From: 66-474 sp035606235
GTDB taxonomy: Bacteria; Pseudomonadota; Gammaproteobacteria; Xanthomonadales; Rhodanobacteraceae
Direction: 5' to 3'
DNA: 64,000 nucleotides
NCBI GenBank assembly: GCA_035606235.1
Contig: DATNFU010000051.1
Span: forward strand, 1-64,000
In this document: positions 47,277 to 55,280 of the stretch, piece by piece
Numbering within the stretch: position 1 is the stretch's first letter
Layout: each line of letters opens with the position of its first letter
Position numbers and translations under genes: made by a program
The notes under the pieces: generated by a model
Seen by the model: the letters and a program-made list of their open reading frames with translations, nothing else
What the model was told of the DNA's origin: nothing
Databases searched by the model: none

Positions 47277-47361
47277 TCGTCATTCCGGCGAAAGCCGGGA
47301 CCCAAGTGTTCCTGATGTTCCCTCTCCCTTCGGGAGAGGGTGGCCGAAGGCCGGGTGAGGG
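47277..47361. repeat. Two dispersed repeats: ATTCCGGCGAAAGCCGGG and CCCTCTCCC...GAGGG
   Basis: GTCATTCCGGCGAAAGCCGG with GACCC at 47279-47303 belongs to the widespread REP family with a CCGGC-GAAA-GCCGG stem. CCCTCTCCCTTCGGGAGAGG with G (47320-47340) is a perfect hairpin with a TTCG-type loop and continues as TGGCCGAAGGCCGGGTGAGG with G to 47361, a second hairpin. The latter pair is a familiar intergenic element of xanthomonads. Confidence 0.7.
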
Positions 47362-47441
47362 TTCGGCCTTGTGGCGGTGGCCCCGCTATTTCATGCCCGA
47401 CATCTCTGCCTTTTCCCGCGCCACCCCCGGCGCGGGCCTTT

Positions 47442-47586
47442 GTAGGAGCGCGCCTGCGCGCGACCGCAAGTGCTTCGGGTGTTGCCGCACGACATCCCTG
47501 TCTTTTTCCGCGCCGTCCAACGGCGCGGGGTCGCCTGCAAGCAGGCTCCTACGAAACCGGCTTTGTAGGAGCCTGCTTGCAGGCGA
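47442..47586. repeat. Cluster of three REP-like units (GTAGGAGC family)
   Basis: GTAGGAGCGCGCCTGCGCGC with GACCGC at 47442-47467; an inverted GGTCGCCTGCAAGCAGGCTC with CTAC at 47529-47552; and a direct GTAGGAGCCTGCTTGCAGGC with GA at 47565-47586. The last two face each other across 12 bases and could form one long hairpin. Confidence 0.7.
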
Positions 47587-47609
47587 ATCAATGGGCGCCG
47601 GACATGACG

Positions 47610-47636
47610 GTTTCAGCGACATCGTGTCGCTGAAAC
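47610..47636. repeat. Perfect 12-base hairpin between secA and nudE
   Basis: GTTTCAGCGACA (47610-47621), loop TCG and TGTCGCTGAAAC (47625-47636) are perfectly complementary. No T-run follows on either side. Together with the neighbouring repeats it makes the 740-base gap 47092-47831 almost entirely palindromic DNA; no gene is supportable in this gap. Confidence 0.7.
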
Positions 47637-47819
47637 TTCCCTGCGCTTCTCGCCGGTCGCGCGCCGGCGCGAACTCGCACATCCCTGTGCTCAAACAGTC
47701 GCGCCTTTCCCGCGCCCCCGGCTTCGTCACCGCGGCATCGAACAGCGCCGGATGGGCTCCGATGGCTGCCCTCCATGGCCCGCCTTTTTTTCAAGTTCAA
47801 GGACTCGGCATGGCGCGGC

Positions 47820-47825
47820 TACAAT
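47820..47825 (+). promoter_or_regulatory. Candidate -10 box, leaderless start of nudE
   Basis: TACAAT is followed by CTCCGG and the ATG at 47832, placing the expected transcription start on or next to the start codon. TTCAAG at 47796-47801 is a weak -35 with an 18-base spacer. No ribosome binding site precedes the ATG. Confidence 0.45.
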
Positions 47826-47831
47826 CTCCGG

Positions 47832-48398
47832 ATGCCCACCCCTCCCCGCATCCACGCCACGCGTCGCGCCGACAGCAGTCGTTTCCTGCGCGTCGAGGAA
47901 ATCGATCTCGAGTTCGCCAACGGCGAGCGGCGCACCTACGAGCGGCTCGCGAGTTCGGGCCTGGGTGCGGTGATCATCGTGCCGATGCGTGACGACGAGA
48001 CCGTGCTGCTGGTGCGCGAATACGGCGTCGGCCTTGATCGCTACGAGCTCGGGTTGCCCAAAGGCCGCCTCGATCGCGACGAAGCCGTTGAGCAGGGCGC
48101 CAATCGCGAGCTGAAAGAGGAAATCGGCTACGGCGCGCGCTCGTTGCGCATTCTCACCACCTTGTCGCTGTCGCCTGCTTACATGACCCACATGACCCAC
48201 GTGGTGCTGGCGCGCGATCTTTATCCCGAGCGCCTGCCCGGCGACGAACCGGAGCCGCTGGAAGTGGTGCCCTGGAAATTGTCCGAGCTGCACACGCTGA
48301 TCGCACGCGCGGACGTGACGGAAGGCCGCTCGATTGCCGCATTGTTCATCACGCGCGAATTCCTGGCGGGAAAATTTCAGGCAATGTGCACCCCATGA
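47832..48398 (+). CDS. nudE: ADP compounds hydrolase NudE
   Basis: Nudix hydrolase acting on ADP-ribose, Ap3A or NADH-type compounds. ATG at 47832 (MPTPPRIHATRRADSSRFLR) gives 188 residues, near the E. coli NudE length; the upstream frame to 47775 lacks family sequence. The Nudix box is intact: GLPKGRLDRDEAVEQGANRE followed by LKEEIGY, preceded by VLLVREYGVGLDRYELGLP. The late segment SPAYMTHMTHVVLARDL matches NudE-type enzymes. ATGA overlap with cysQ, the same pairing as in many gammaproteobacteria. Confidence 0.93.
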   Translation: MPTPPRIHATRRADSSRFLRVEEIDLEFANGERRTYERLASSGLGAVIIVPMRDDETVLLVREYGVGLDRYELGLPKGRLDRDEAVEQGANRELKEEIGYGARSLRILTTLSLSPAYMTHMTHVVLARDLYPERLPGDEPEPLEVVPWKLSELHTLIARADVTEGRSIAALFITREFLAGKFQAMCTP

Positions 48399-49198
48399 GT
48401 GAACTCGATCGCCTCGGCCGCGAAGTTCGTGCGATTGCAAGGCGCGCGGGCGCGGCGATTCTCGAAATTTACGCGGGCAGTTTCGCGGTCGAACGCAAAT
48501 CGGACGATTCGCCGTTGACTGCCGCGGACATGGCCGCGCATCACGCCATCGTGGATGGCCTGCATGCGCTGACGCCGGCGATTCCGGTGCTGTCGGAAGA
48601 ATCCGCGGGCATCCCGTGGAGTACACGCGCGACATGGACGCGCTACTGGCTGGTGGATCCGCTGGATGGCACGCGCGAGTTCGTCAAGCGCAACGGCGAG
48701 TTCACCGTCAACATCGCGCTGATCGAAAATCACGTGCCGGTACTTGGCGCGGTGCTGGCGCCGGTTTCCGGCGAACTGTATTTCGCCAGTGCCGATGCCG
48801 GCGCCTGTGTCGAACATTCGCTGGGCGCGATGCCGCGGTCGATAGAGGCGCGCGCCGCGGCGCAACCACCGGTGGTCGCCGGCAGTCGCTCGCACGCGCA
48901 GGAACGCACCGGCGCGATGCTGGCGCGGCTGGGCGATCATCGGCTGATGGCGATGGGTTCATCGCTGAAGTTTTGCCTGATCGCCGCAGGCAAGGCGGAT
49001 TTGTACTTGCGACTCGGCCCCACATCCGAGTGGGATACCGCGGCCGCGCAGTGCGTGCTGGAACAGGCCGGCGGCGCGGTGCTTGATCTCTCCGGCGCGC
49101 CGTTGCGCTACAACGCGCGCGAATCGCTGATCAATCCCGAGTTCATTGCGGTGGGCGATCCGTCGGCGAATTGGCTTGGGCGGTTGCAAACGCAATAA
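48395..49198 (+). CDS. cysQ: 3'(2'),5'-bisphosphate nucleotidase CysQ
   Basis: Mg-dependent phosphatase that removes 3'-phosphate from PAP and PAPS, recycling the by-product of sulfate assimilation. 267 residues from ATG 48395 overlapping the nudE stop. Inositol-phosphatase-fold motifs: KSDDSPLTAADMAAHH, VLSEESAGIP, WLVDPLDGTREFVKRNGEFTVNIALI with the metal-binding acids, and GPTSEWDTAAAQCVLEQAGG. Typical in length and motif order. The gap to mazG holds a weak REP-like stretch. Confidence 0.94.
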   Translation: MSELDRLGREVRAIARRAGAAILEIYAGSFAVERKSDDSPLTAADMAAHHAIVDGLHALTPAIPVLSEESAGIPWSTRATWTRYWLVDPLDGTREFVKRNGEFTVNIALIENHVPVLGAVLAPVSGELYFASADAGACVEHSLGAMPRSIEARAAAQPPVVAGSRSHAQERTGAMLARLGDHRLMAMGSSLKFCLIAAGKADLYLRLGPTSEWDTAAAQCVLEQAGGAVLDLSGAPLRYNARESLINPEFIAVGDPSANWLGRLQTQ

Positions 49199-49281
49199 TC
49201 CGAGTATCCCATTACCGTCATCCCTGACGCCGTGCAGCGGCCGATCCGGAATGATGATCAGACACAAAGGTCCGTCAGCGA

Positions 49282-50154
49282 GTGAGTGAGAAGGCGAACA
49301 TCGCCAGCCTGCTTTCGATCATGGCGCGCCTGCGCCATCCCGTGCACGGCTGCCCGTGGGATGCAAAACAGAATTTCGATTCGATCGCGCCCTACACGAT
49401 CGAGGAAGCCTACGAAGTTGCCGATGCGATCCAGCGCCGTGATTTCGACGACTTGCGCGATGAACTCGGCGACCTGCTGTTCCAGGTTGTGTTTCACGCG
49501 CGCATGGCCGAAGAGGCCGGGCATTTCGGCTTCGATGATGTCGTCATGGGGTTGGCCGACAAGCTGACCCGCCGCCACCCGCACGTGTTCAAGAAAGGGG
49601 CAGAGTCATTTTCCCTGCCGTCGACTCAAGAGGGGGAGGAGATCGATGCGGGAAATGCGGCGCCGACCCCTTTTTACGCAAGCGCGGAAGAACAATCGCG
49701 CGCGTGGGAAGAACTGAAGGCGCAGGAGCGCGCGAAGCGCGGCGATGCTGGTGATCAAAGCGCGCTGGCCGGCATAGCAGCCGGTTTGCCGGAATGGCGG
49801 CGTGCATTGAAATTGCAGCAGCGTGCGGCCACGGTGGGGTTTGATTGGCCGGGTCCCGAGCCGGTGCTGGACAAACTGGCCGAGGAAATCGCCGAAGTGC
49901 GCGCGGAGTTCGACCAGGGCGCCGATTGCGACCGGCTGGAGGACGAGATCGGCGACGTGCTGTTCGTGATCGCCAATCTGGCGCGCCACGCCAAGATTGA
50001 TCCTGGACACGCGCTGCGCCGGGCCAACGCCAAATTCGAGCGCCGTTTCCGGCGCATGGAATCACTCGCTGCCGAAGCTGGCGAAACACTCGCCGGCAAA
50101 TCGCTGGCCGAGCAGGACGAGTTGTGGGATCGCGCCAAGGCCGAGGAGTCTTGA
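49282..50154 (+). CDS. mazG: Nucleoside triphosphate pyrophosphohydrolase MazG with in-frame repeat insertion
   Basis: Hydrolyses nucleoside triphosphates to monophosphates and pyrophosphate. GTG start at 49282 (SEKANIASLLSIMARLRHPVHGCPWDAKQ). 290 residues with two MazG domains: ARLRHPVHGCPWDAKQ, TIEEAYEVADAI, LRDELGDLLFQVVFHARMA (first), and LDKLAEEIAEVRAEF, RLEDEIGDVLFVIANLARH (second, catalytic). Between the domains residues about 105-131 are encoded by an 82-base inverted-repeat element (49594-49675), so this linker is longer than in E. coli and read through in frame. The two domains look intact. Confidence 0.93.
   Translation: MSEKANIASLLSIMARLRHPVHGCPWDAKQNFDSIAPYTIEEAYEVADAIQRRDFDDLRDELGDLLFQVVFHARMAEEAGHFGFDDVVMGLADKLTRRHPHVFKKGAESFSLPSTQEGEEIDAGNAAPTPFYASAEEQSRAWEELKAQERAKRGDAGDQSALAGIAAGLPEWRRALKLQQRAATVGFDWPGPEPVLDKLAEEIAEVRAEFDQGADCDRLEDEIGDVLFVIANLARHAKIDPGHALRRANAKFERRFRRMESLAAEAGETLAGKSLAEQDELWDRAKAEES
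49594..49675. repeat. MITE-like inverted-repeat element, copy 2 (inside mazG)
   Basis: Left end AAAGGGGCAGAGTCATTTTC with CC (49594-49615); right end, read on the minus strand, AAAAAGGGGTCGGCGCCGCA with TTTCCC (49650-49675). Same type of ends (AAAGG...GAGTCATTTT) as copy 1 at 13367-13444, and of similar size (82 and 78 bases). It encodes KGAESFSLPSTQEGEEIDAG onward in the MazG inter-domain linker. Confidence 0.7.
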
Positions 50155-50164
50155 GTATCCGCAA

Positions 50165-50288
50165 AGCTGCCGCGCTCGACATCTTGCGCGCGGACGGTGC
50201 TCGGAATGCGCTCGCACTGGCGTGTACACTCCGCTTCCTGCGCTCCTGCGACGCGCCAACCCGCTCGCGCTCGCGAGTGTTGCGAAGA
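50165..50288. repeat. Dispersed 124-base repeat, copy 2 (after mazG)
   Basis: Ungapped counterpart of 47105-47228, with CTCGACATCTTGCGCGCGGA, GGTGCTCGGAAT, CGTGTACACT, CTTCCTGCGCTCC and CGACGCGCC. It starts 10 bases after the mazG stop. CGTGTACACT contains the palindrome GTGTACAC. Confidence 0.75.
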
Positions 50289-50378
50289 CCCGAGGGGTGC
50301 TGAAAGTCATGCCGGCCGCGCTAAACCTTGCGCGCCCGATCGGCATCTGAACATCGATCCTTTCAATCGGAGATTCCC

Positions 50379-51224
50379 ATGCGCAAACTCGCCGCTGCAT
50401 TGCTTGCATCTTCGCTGTTGCTACTCGCTTCGGTTGCCGGTGCCGAGGAATGCCGTTACAGCGCACCGCGCAATGCCGACATCGACGCCGCCGGCCTGCG
50501 CTCGTTGCTGTTGAAGCTCGGTTCGTCCGATTTGCAAATCACCGGCGTTCAGGGTTTGAGCAGGATCGAGGTGCGCGGTACCGCCTGCGCTTCGGACCAA
50601 TCCTGGCTCAAGGATCTGCAGGTCAGCACCAGCCGTGCCGGCGATCAGGCCACGGTGGATTCCGAGCACCATACCGAAACCAGCATCTTCAACCTGTTTG
50701 GTTCCGCCTATGCCTACCTGAAACTCCAGGTGCGCGTGCCGGCGGCGCTGGCGGTGAAGATCGATGACGGCTCCGGTGATGTAAATGCGAGCAACCTGGC
50801 CTCGCTGGATTTCGATTCCGGATCGGGCGATTTGATTGCCGAGCGCGTCAACGGCGCGCTGGCGTTGCACATGGGCTCCGCCGATGTGCGTGCCAGCGAT
50901 GTCGGCAGTGTCGATTTGCGCGGTACTGGTTCCGGCGACGTGCACGTTCGGAACGTGCGGGGCGATGTGCGTGCCGACCACTCCGGTTCGGGGGATCTGG
51001 ATTTCAGCGCGGTGCGTGGCAGCGTGCGAATCGGCTCGACCGGTTCGGGCGACGTCACCTTGACCGGCATCGGTCGCGACGCGGAGGTCGGCAGTACCGG
51101 CTCGGGTGACGTCACCGCCAACGGCGTCGGCGGCAATTTCACGGTGCGCGCCACCGGCAGCGGCGATGTGCGCTATCACGACGTGAAGGGCAAGGTTGAC
51201 GTGCCGCGCAGCGACGATGATTGA
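50379..51224 (+). CDS. Exported DUF4097-type beta-helix protein
   Basis: A 281-residue exported protein of unknown function. Signal peptide 1-22 (MRKLAAALLASSLLLLASVA, then GA), ATG chosen at 50379 with GGAGA at 50369-50373. From about residue 125 the sequence is a series of short repeats of about 17-20 residues, each with a GSGDV/GSADV/GSGDL turn (SGSGDLIAERVNG, GTGSGDVHVRNVRG, GSGDLDFSAVRG, STGSGDVTLTGIG), the pattern of a right-handed beta-helix as in DUF4097/DUF2807 proteins. Two cysteines near the N-terminus (ECRYS, TACAS) may pair. Convergent with ybbP; no partner gene points to a role. Confidence 0.8.
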   Translation: MRKLAAALLASSLLLLASVAGAEECRYSAPRNADIDAAGLRSLLLKLGSSDLQITGVQGLSRIEVRGTACASDQSWLKDLQVSTSRAGDQATVDSEHHTETSIFNLFGSAYAYLKLQVRVPAALAVKIDDGSGDVNASNLASLDFDSGSGDLIAERVNGALALHMGSADVRASDVGSVDLRGTGSGDVHVRNVRGDVRADHSGSGDLDFSAVRGSVRIGSTGSGDVTLTGIGRDAEVGSTGSGDVTANGVGGNFTVRATGSGDVRYHDVKGKVDVPRSDDD

Positions 51225-51266
51225 TATCGCGCAGGCGCGTAGGGCCGCTTTCAACCTCCCCTGATC

Positions 51267-51288
51267 GGCGGGTCAAAACCCGCCCTAC
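51267..51288. repeat. Hairpin repeat (TAGGGCGG family), copy 3
   Basis: GGCGGGTCAAAACCCGCCCT with AC. The CTA at 51285-51287 is the TAG stop of ybbP on the minus strand. GTAGGGCCGC at 51239-51248 may be a decayed second arm. It separates the convergent ends of the DUF4097-type gene and ybbP. Confidence 0.75.
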
Positions 51289-53873
51289 GCTCTCCGCAGG
51301 ATCAACAACGGCGAAGTGCGCAGCACGCGGCGCGTGCCGGTCAGGCCAAGCGCGGTGACGATCGCGGCCGCGATCATCGCCGCGATCACCAGCGATCCCC
51401 AGGGTTCGATGAACTCGTGCATGCGGAACACGCCGCTCGCCAACCAGGCGCCCGCGGCTGCGGCGCCCAACAGCGCTGTGGCACTGGCTATCAATCCCAG
51501 CAGCGCGAATTCACACAACGCACTCAGCAACAGTTGCGAACGTCGCGCACCCAGCGTGCGCAGCAGTGCGGCCTCCTGTCGGCGTTCGGCTGCGCTGGAT
51601 GTCAGCGCAGCGGCCAGCACCAGCGCGCCCGCCAGCAGGCTGAAGCCCAGCACCCAGCGCGCGGCCCCGGTCACCTGTGCCACGATTTCGCGCACGCGAT
51701 CGAGCAACTCGTCGACATCGATCAAGCTCAGATTCGGGTAATCGCGCGAGAACGCGGCCAGCGCGTTGGTGTGCCCGCGCGGCAGATGAAAGCTTGCGAT
51801 CCATTCGTGCGGCAGCGTGTGCGCGTGGGCGGCATCCAGCAGCACGAAAAAATTGACATTGAAGCTGCTCCAGTCCACTTCGCGGATACTGGTCACGCGC
51901 GCGGTCAGGTCGCGTTCGCCGACGACGAATCCCAGCGTGTCGCCCGGGTGCAGGTCGAAGGTATCGGCCCATAGCTTGTCCACCGAGACTTCCGGTTGCG
52001 ATGGCGATGCCGCGAACCACTGTCCCGCAATCAGTTTGTTGGCCTTCGGCAGCGTCGTGCTCCAGGACAGGCGCACCTGTCGATCGGCGGTGTCGCGCGC
52101 CTCGCGATCGTGCAGCTTCAATTTGTCCACCGGCACGCCATTGATGGCACTCAGCTTGCCGACCGCGACCGGCAGCGCGTTGAGACGGGTTGCGCCGAGT
52201 TGCCGCAGGGAGGCCAGCACTTGCGCCTGTTGCGCGTCCTGCACATTGACCACGAACCAGTTGGGCGCATCCGGTGGCAGTTCCCGTCGCCAGTTGTCCA
52301 GCAGGGCGGGCGCAATTACCGCCAGCATCAATAACGCGGTCAAGCCCAGGGCGATCGCGCAGGCTTGCACCAAGCTCAACGCGCGCCGGCGCGTCAAGGC
52401 GCTGGCGCCCAGCCGCAACGCCGGATGCAGGCGCGCGGCGTAGCGCCGGATCAACCACAGCAACGTGGCGGCGAGCGCGACGCTCACCAGCGCGGCGCCA
52501 AGCAAGCTCGCGGCAAGAATGCCCGCGAGCTTCCATGAGCCGCTTTCCAGCGCGATCAAGCCCAGCGCGACGCCAAGCGGCAGCAGATAAAGCAGATCAA
52601 ACCGCCGGGGCGCGCGCGTCCAGATCCTGCGGAACACCGCGATCGGCGGCACCTGCGCCAGCCGCGCCAGCGGTGGCAGCGCGAACCCGACCAGCACCGC
52701 AAGGCCGATGCCGGCCGCGGCAATCGCCGGACCGATCGGCAAGGCGGTGTGTTGCGCGGACGGCGGCAACAGGTCGCGCGCAAAAGAAAATGCCGCCGCG
52801 GCGAGTCCCGATGCGATGCACGCGCCGACGGCGACCGCCAGCAACGCGGGCAGCAGCAGTGTCAGCAGCAAGCCGCCAAACGCGAACCCGCGCGAGGCGC
52901 CGAGTGCGCGCAGCAGCGCGATCTCGTCCAGTTTGCGTCGTGCATAACGGCGTGCTGCCAGCGCGATGGCGATGCCCGACAGTAACGCGGCGAGCAGCGC
53001 GGAAAGGCGAAGGAATGCGCCGGCGCGATCAAAGGCGACCCGCAGGCGTTGCTGCACTTCGCGCGGCGTGATCAGGTCGGCATCCGCGGGCAGGTGTGCT
53101 TTGGCCCAATCGCGATACGCATCAACTTGCGCGGCATCCCCCGCGACCAGCAGGCGATGATGCGCGCGGCTGCCGGTGCCGAGCAGACCGGCGGCCTGCG
53201 CGTCGGCCAGCGCCATCACCGCGCGCGGAGCCAGCGCGAACAAACCGCCACCGTCGGGCTCGCGTTGCAGTTGTGCGGCAATGCGCAACGTACGGCCGCC
53301 AAGTTGCACGTCGTCGCCGACGCGCAAGCCGAGCGCGGCCAGCGCGCGATGATCCAGATATGCCATTCCAGCCGGCGGCGCGTGCGCAATCACATCACGT
53401 CCGCGCGGACCGAGGATCACCAGTTTGCCGCGCAGCGGCCAATGCGCATCCGCTGCGATCACCTCCAGCAACTGGCTGCGTTCGCGGGCGAACGCCACAC
53501 TCGGAAAATTCGCGAGCTCGCTGGTTTGCAGGCCCAGCGCGCGCGCTTGCGTGACGTACGCGTCCGGCAACGGCGTTGCGGCATTCACGCCCATGTCGCC
53601 GCCGATCACTTCCGCCGCGCTCATCAGCACCGCGCGTTCGACACGCGTGGACAAGGTGCCGACCGTACCGAGCGCCAGCACCGCCAGCAACAGCGCGAGC
53701 ATCAACGTGCGCAGTTCCGGTAGCTGCCATTCCCGGCGCAGGCTGCGCAATGCGTGGCGAAGGTTCATCCATATCCCGGCGCGTGCAAGCGGCGAGCCCC
53801 CGAGAGGTCCGCGGCCGCGCACTTCAACCATAGCGCGCCGGATCCGCACCAAGCGGTTGAGCAAGCCCTTCAT
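51285..53873 (-). CDS. ybbP: ABC transporter permease, YbbP family (FtsX-like)
   Basis: Large integral membrane permease working with the YbbA ATPase; family members extract or move lipophilic substrates, and the true cargo is unknown. The ATG at 53873 overlaps the ybbA stop (ATGA) and gives 862 residues; an inner ATG at 53768 (MNLRHALRSLRREWQL) fits homologues better and would give 827. Two FtsX-type four-helix units: one around 280-430 (LSALLAALLSGIAIALAARRYARRKLDEIALLRALGASR) and one at the C-terminus (ALTSSAAERRQEAALLRTLGARRSQLLL), with a large periplasmic region between. Two extra hydrophobic pairs lie around 440-520. Confidence 0.88.
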   Translation of the reverse strand: MKGLLNRLVRIRRAMVEVRGRGPLGGSPLARAGIWMNLRHALRSLRREWQLPELRTLMLALLLAVLALGTVGTLSTRVERAVLMSAAEVIGGDMGVNAATPLPDAYVTQARALGLQTSELANFPSVAFARERSQLLEVIAADAHWPLRGKLVILGPRGRDVIAHAPPAGMAYLDHRALAALGLRVGDDVQLGGRTLRIAAQLQREPDGGGLFALAPRAVMALADAQAAGLLGTGSRAHHRLLVAGDAAQVDAYRDWAKAHLPADADLITPREVQQRLRVAFDRAGAFLRLSALLAALLSGIAIALAARRYARRKLDEIALLRALGASRGFAFGGLLLTLLLPALLAVAVGACIASGLAAAAFSFARDLLPPSAQHTALPIGPAIAAAGIGLAVLVGFALPPLARLAQVPPIAVFRRIWTRAPRRFDLLYLLPLGVALGLIALESGSWKLAGILAASLLGAALVSVALAATLLWLIRRYAARLHPALRLGASALTRRRALSLVQACAIALGLTALLMLAVIAPALLDNWRRELPPDAPNWFVVNVQDAQQAQVLASLRQLGATRLNALPVAVGKLSAINGVPVDKLKLHDREARDTADRQVRLSWSTTLPKANKLIAGQWFAASPSQPEVSVDKLWADTFDLHPGDTLGFVVGERDLTARVTSIREVDWSSFNVNFFVLLDAAHAHTLPHEWIASFHLPRGHTNALAAFSRDYPNLSLIDVDELLDRVREIVAQVTGAARWVLGFSLLAGALVLAAALTSSAAERRQEAALLRTLGARRSQLLLSALCEFALLGLIASATALLGAAAAGAWLASGVFRMHEFIEPWGSLVIAAMIAAAIVTALGLTGTRRVLRTSPLLILRRA

Positions 53874-54556
53874 GCCAGTTGACCGTCGATCAGTTCATGC
53901 GTGCGCAGACAACGTTCCGCAAGCGCGACATCGTGCGTCACCAGCACCAGCGTGGTCTGATGTGCGCGGTTGAGATCGAACAGCAGATCGCCGACCACGG
54001 CGCCGGTGCGCCGATCAAGATTGCCGGTGGGCTCGTCGGCGAACAGGATGCGCGGCGCATGCACGAACGCGCGCGCGATCGCCACGCGCTGCTGCTCGCC
54101 GCCGGAAAGCTGGTGCGGATAATGCGCGCCACGTTTGTTCAAGCCGACCGCGGCCAGCGCTTCGCGTGCGCGCGGCAGCGCGTGGCCCACGCCCTGGAGT
54201 TCCAGCGGAAGCAGTACGTTTTCTTCCGCGGTCAACGCCGGCAGCAGATGGAACGACTGGAACACGAAGCCGACCAGTCGGCGGCGCAATGCCGCGCGCG
54301 CCTCCTCTTCGAGCGCTTCCAGCGGCTGGCCATCGAGCCGGATGCTGCCGGTGCTCGGCACGTCCAGGCCCGCGAGCAGGCCGAGCAGCGTGGTCTTGCC
54401 GGAGCCCGACGCGCCGGTGACGGCGATGGTTTCCCCCGCATTCACGTCGAGGCTGACATCGTGCAGAATGTCGAGCCGGCCGCCGGGGCCTTCGACCTGT
54501 TTGCCCACCTTGCGTGCGGAGAGAAGCTGGATGCGATCGTGGATGCCGTCCTGCAT
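53870..54556 (-). CDS. ybbA: ABC transporter ATPase, YbbA family
   Basis: ATPase partner of the YbbP permease, related to LolD/MacB. ATG at 54556 gives 228 residues; the open frame further upstream is antisense to tesA. Motifs: Walker A GASGSGKTTLLGLLAGLD, Q-loop VFQSFHLLPALTAEENV, signature LSGGEQQRVAIARAF, Walker B ILFADEPTGNLD and H-loop VLVTHD. Overlaps ybbP by 4 bases. Its start codon overlaps the tesA start on the other strand (shared CATG at 54554-54557). E. coli has the same divergent tesA / ybbA-ybbP order. Confidence 0.92.
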   Translation of the reverse strand: MQDGIHDRIQLLSARKVGKQVEGPGGRLDILHDVSLDVNAGETIAVTGASGSGKTTLLGLLAGLDVPSTGSIRLDGQPLEALEEEARAALRRRLVGFVFQSFHLLPALTAEENVLLPLELQGVGHALPRAREALAAVGLNKRGAHYPHQLSGGEQQRVAIARAFVHAPRILFADEPTGNLDRRTGAVVGDLLFDLNRAHQTTLVLVTHDVALAERCLRTHELIDGQLA

Positions 54557-55190
54557 GCGCTGTTGCCTCGTATTGTTGTTGCCGATCTGCGTGCCGCTCG
54601 CGAACGCGGCGGCGACGTCAGCGCCGACAAGTTCGACACCGAAAACCATCCTGCTGCTGGGCGACTCGCTGTCCGCCGCACACAATATCCAGCTGAGCGC
54701 CGGCTGGCCGACCTTGCTGCAAGCGCGCCTGGTGGATATGCGGCCTTCCTACAAGCTGGTCAATGCCAGTATCAGCGGCGAAACCACGGCGGCGGGCCTG
54801 GCCCGCCTGCCCGCATTGCTGAAGCAGTATCACCCTGCGCTGGTGATGCTGGAGCTGGGCGCCAACGACGGCCTGCGCGGGTTGCCGTTGACCGAGATAC
54901 AAGGAAATCTCGGCGCGATGGTGAAGCAGAGCGAACAAGGCGGTGCGAAGGTGCTGTTGCTGGGCATCGAATTGCCGGTCAATTACGGCCCGCAATACCG
55001 CGATGGTCTGCGCGCGATCTACGCGCGGCTGGCGCGGGCGAACCATGCCGGGCTGGTGCCTTTCCTGCTGGCCGGGATAGCGCTCGATCCCAAGCTGATG
55101 CAGGAGGATGGCCTGCATCCCACCGCCGCCGCGCAGCCGCGCGTGCTGGCCAATGTATGGCCGGCGCTGGCGCAGATGCTGAAGCGGTAG
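54555..55190 (+). CDS. tesA: Periplasmic GDSL esterase/thioesterase TesA
   Basis: Multifunctional acyl-CoA thioesterase I / arylesterase / lysophospholipase L1 of the SGNH fold, exported to the periplasm. ATG at 54555 (MRCCLVLLLPICVPLANA signal peptide); an ATG at 54543 is an alternative. 211 residues with block I ILLLGDSLSAAHNI, block II NASISGETTAAGLARLP, block III LELGANDGLRGLP and the late EDGLHPTAAAQPRVL with the catalytic Asp and His. All four SGNH residues are present. Divergent from ybbA with the start codons overlapping. Confidence 0.93.
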   Translation: MRCCLVLLLPICVPLANAAATSAPTSSTPKTILLLGDSLSAAHNIQLSAGWPTLLQARLVDMRPSYKLVNASISGETTAAGLARLPALLKQYHPALVMLELGANDGLRGLPLTEIQGNLGAMVKQSEQGGAKVLLLGIELPVNYGPQYRDGLRAIYARLARANHAGLVPFLLAGIALDPKLMQEDGLHPTAAAQPRVLANVWPALAQMLKR

Positions 55191-55280
55191 GGTGCTTCAC
55201 ATATTGCTCACTCCCGTGAAGGCAAATTCGCCGCCATGATCGCTTATCACAGCCATGTTTCAAGCTTCGAGGGGCCTCGC

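Noticed and set aside
47162..47992. Open frame of 276 residues between secA and nudE
   Set aside because: It is assembled from several repeat families and then runs into nudE in another frame. No protein family pattern is visible.
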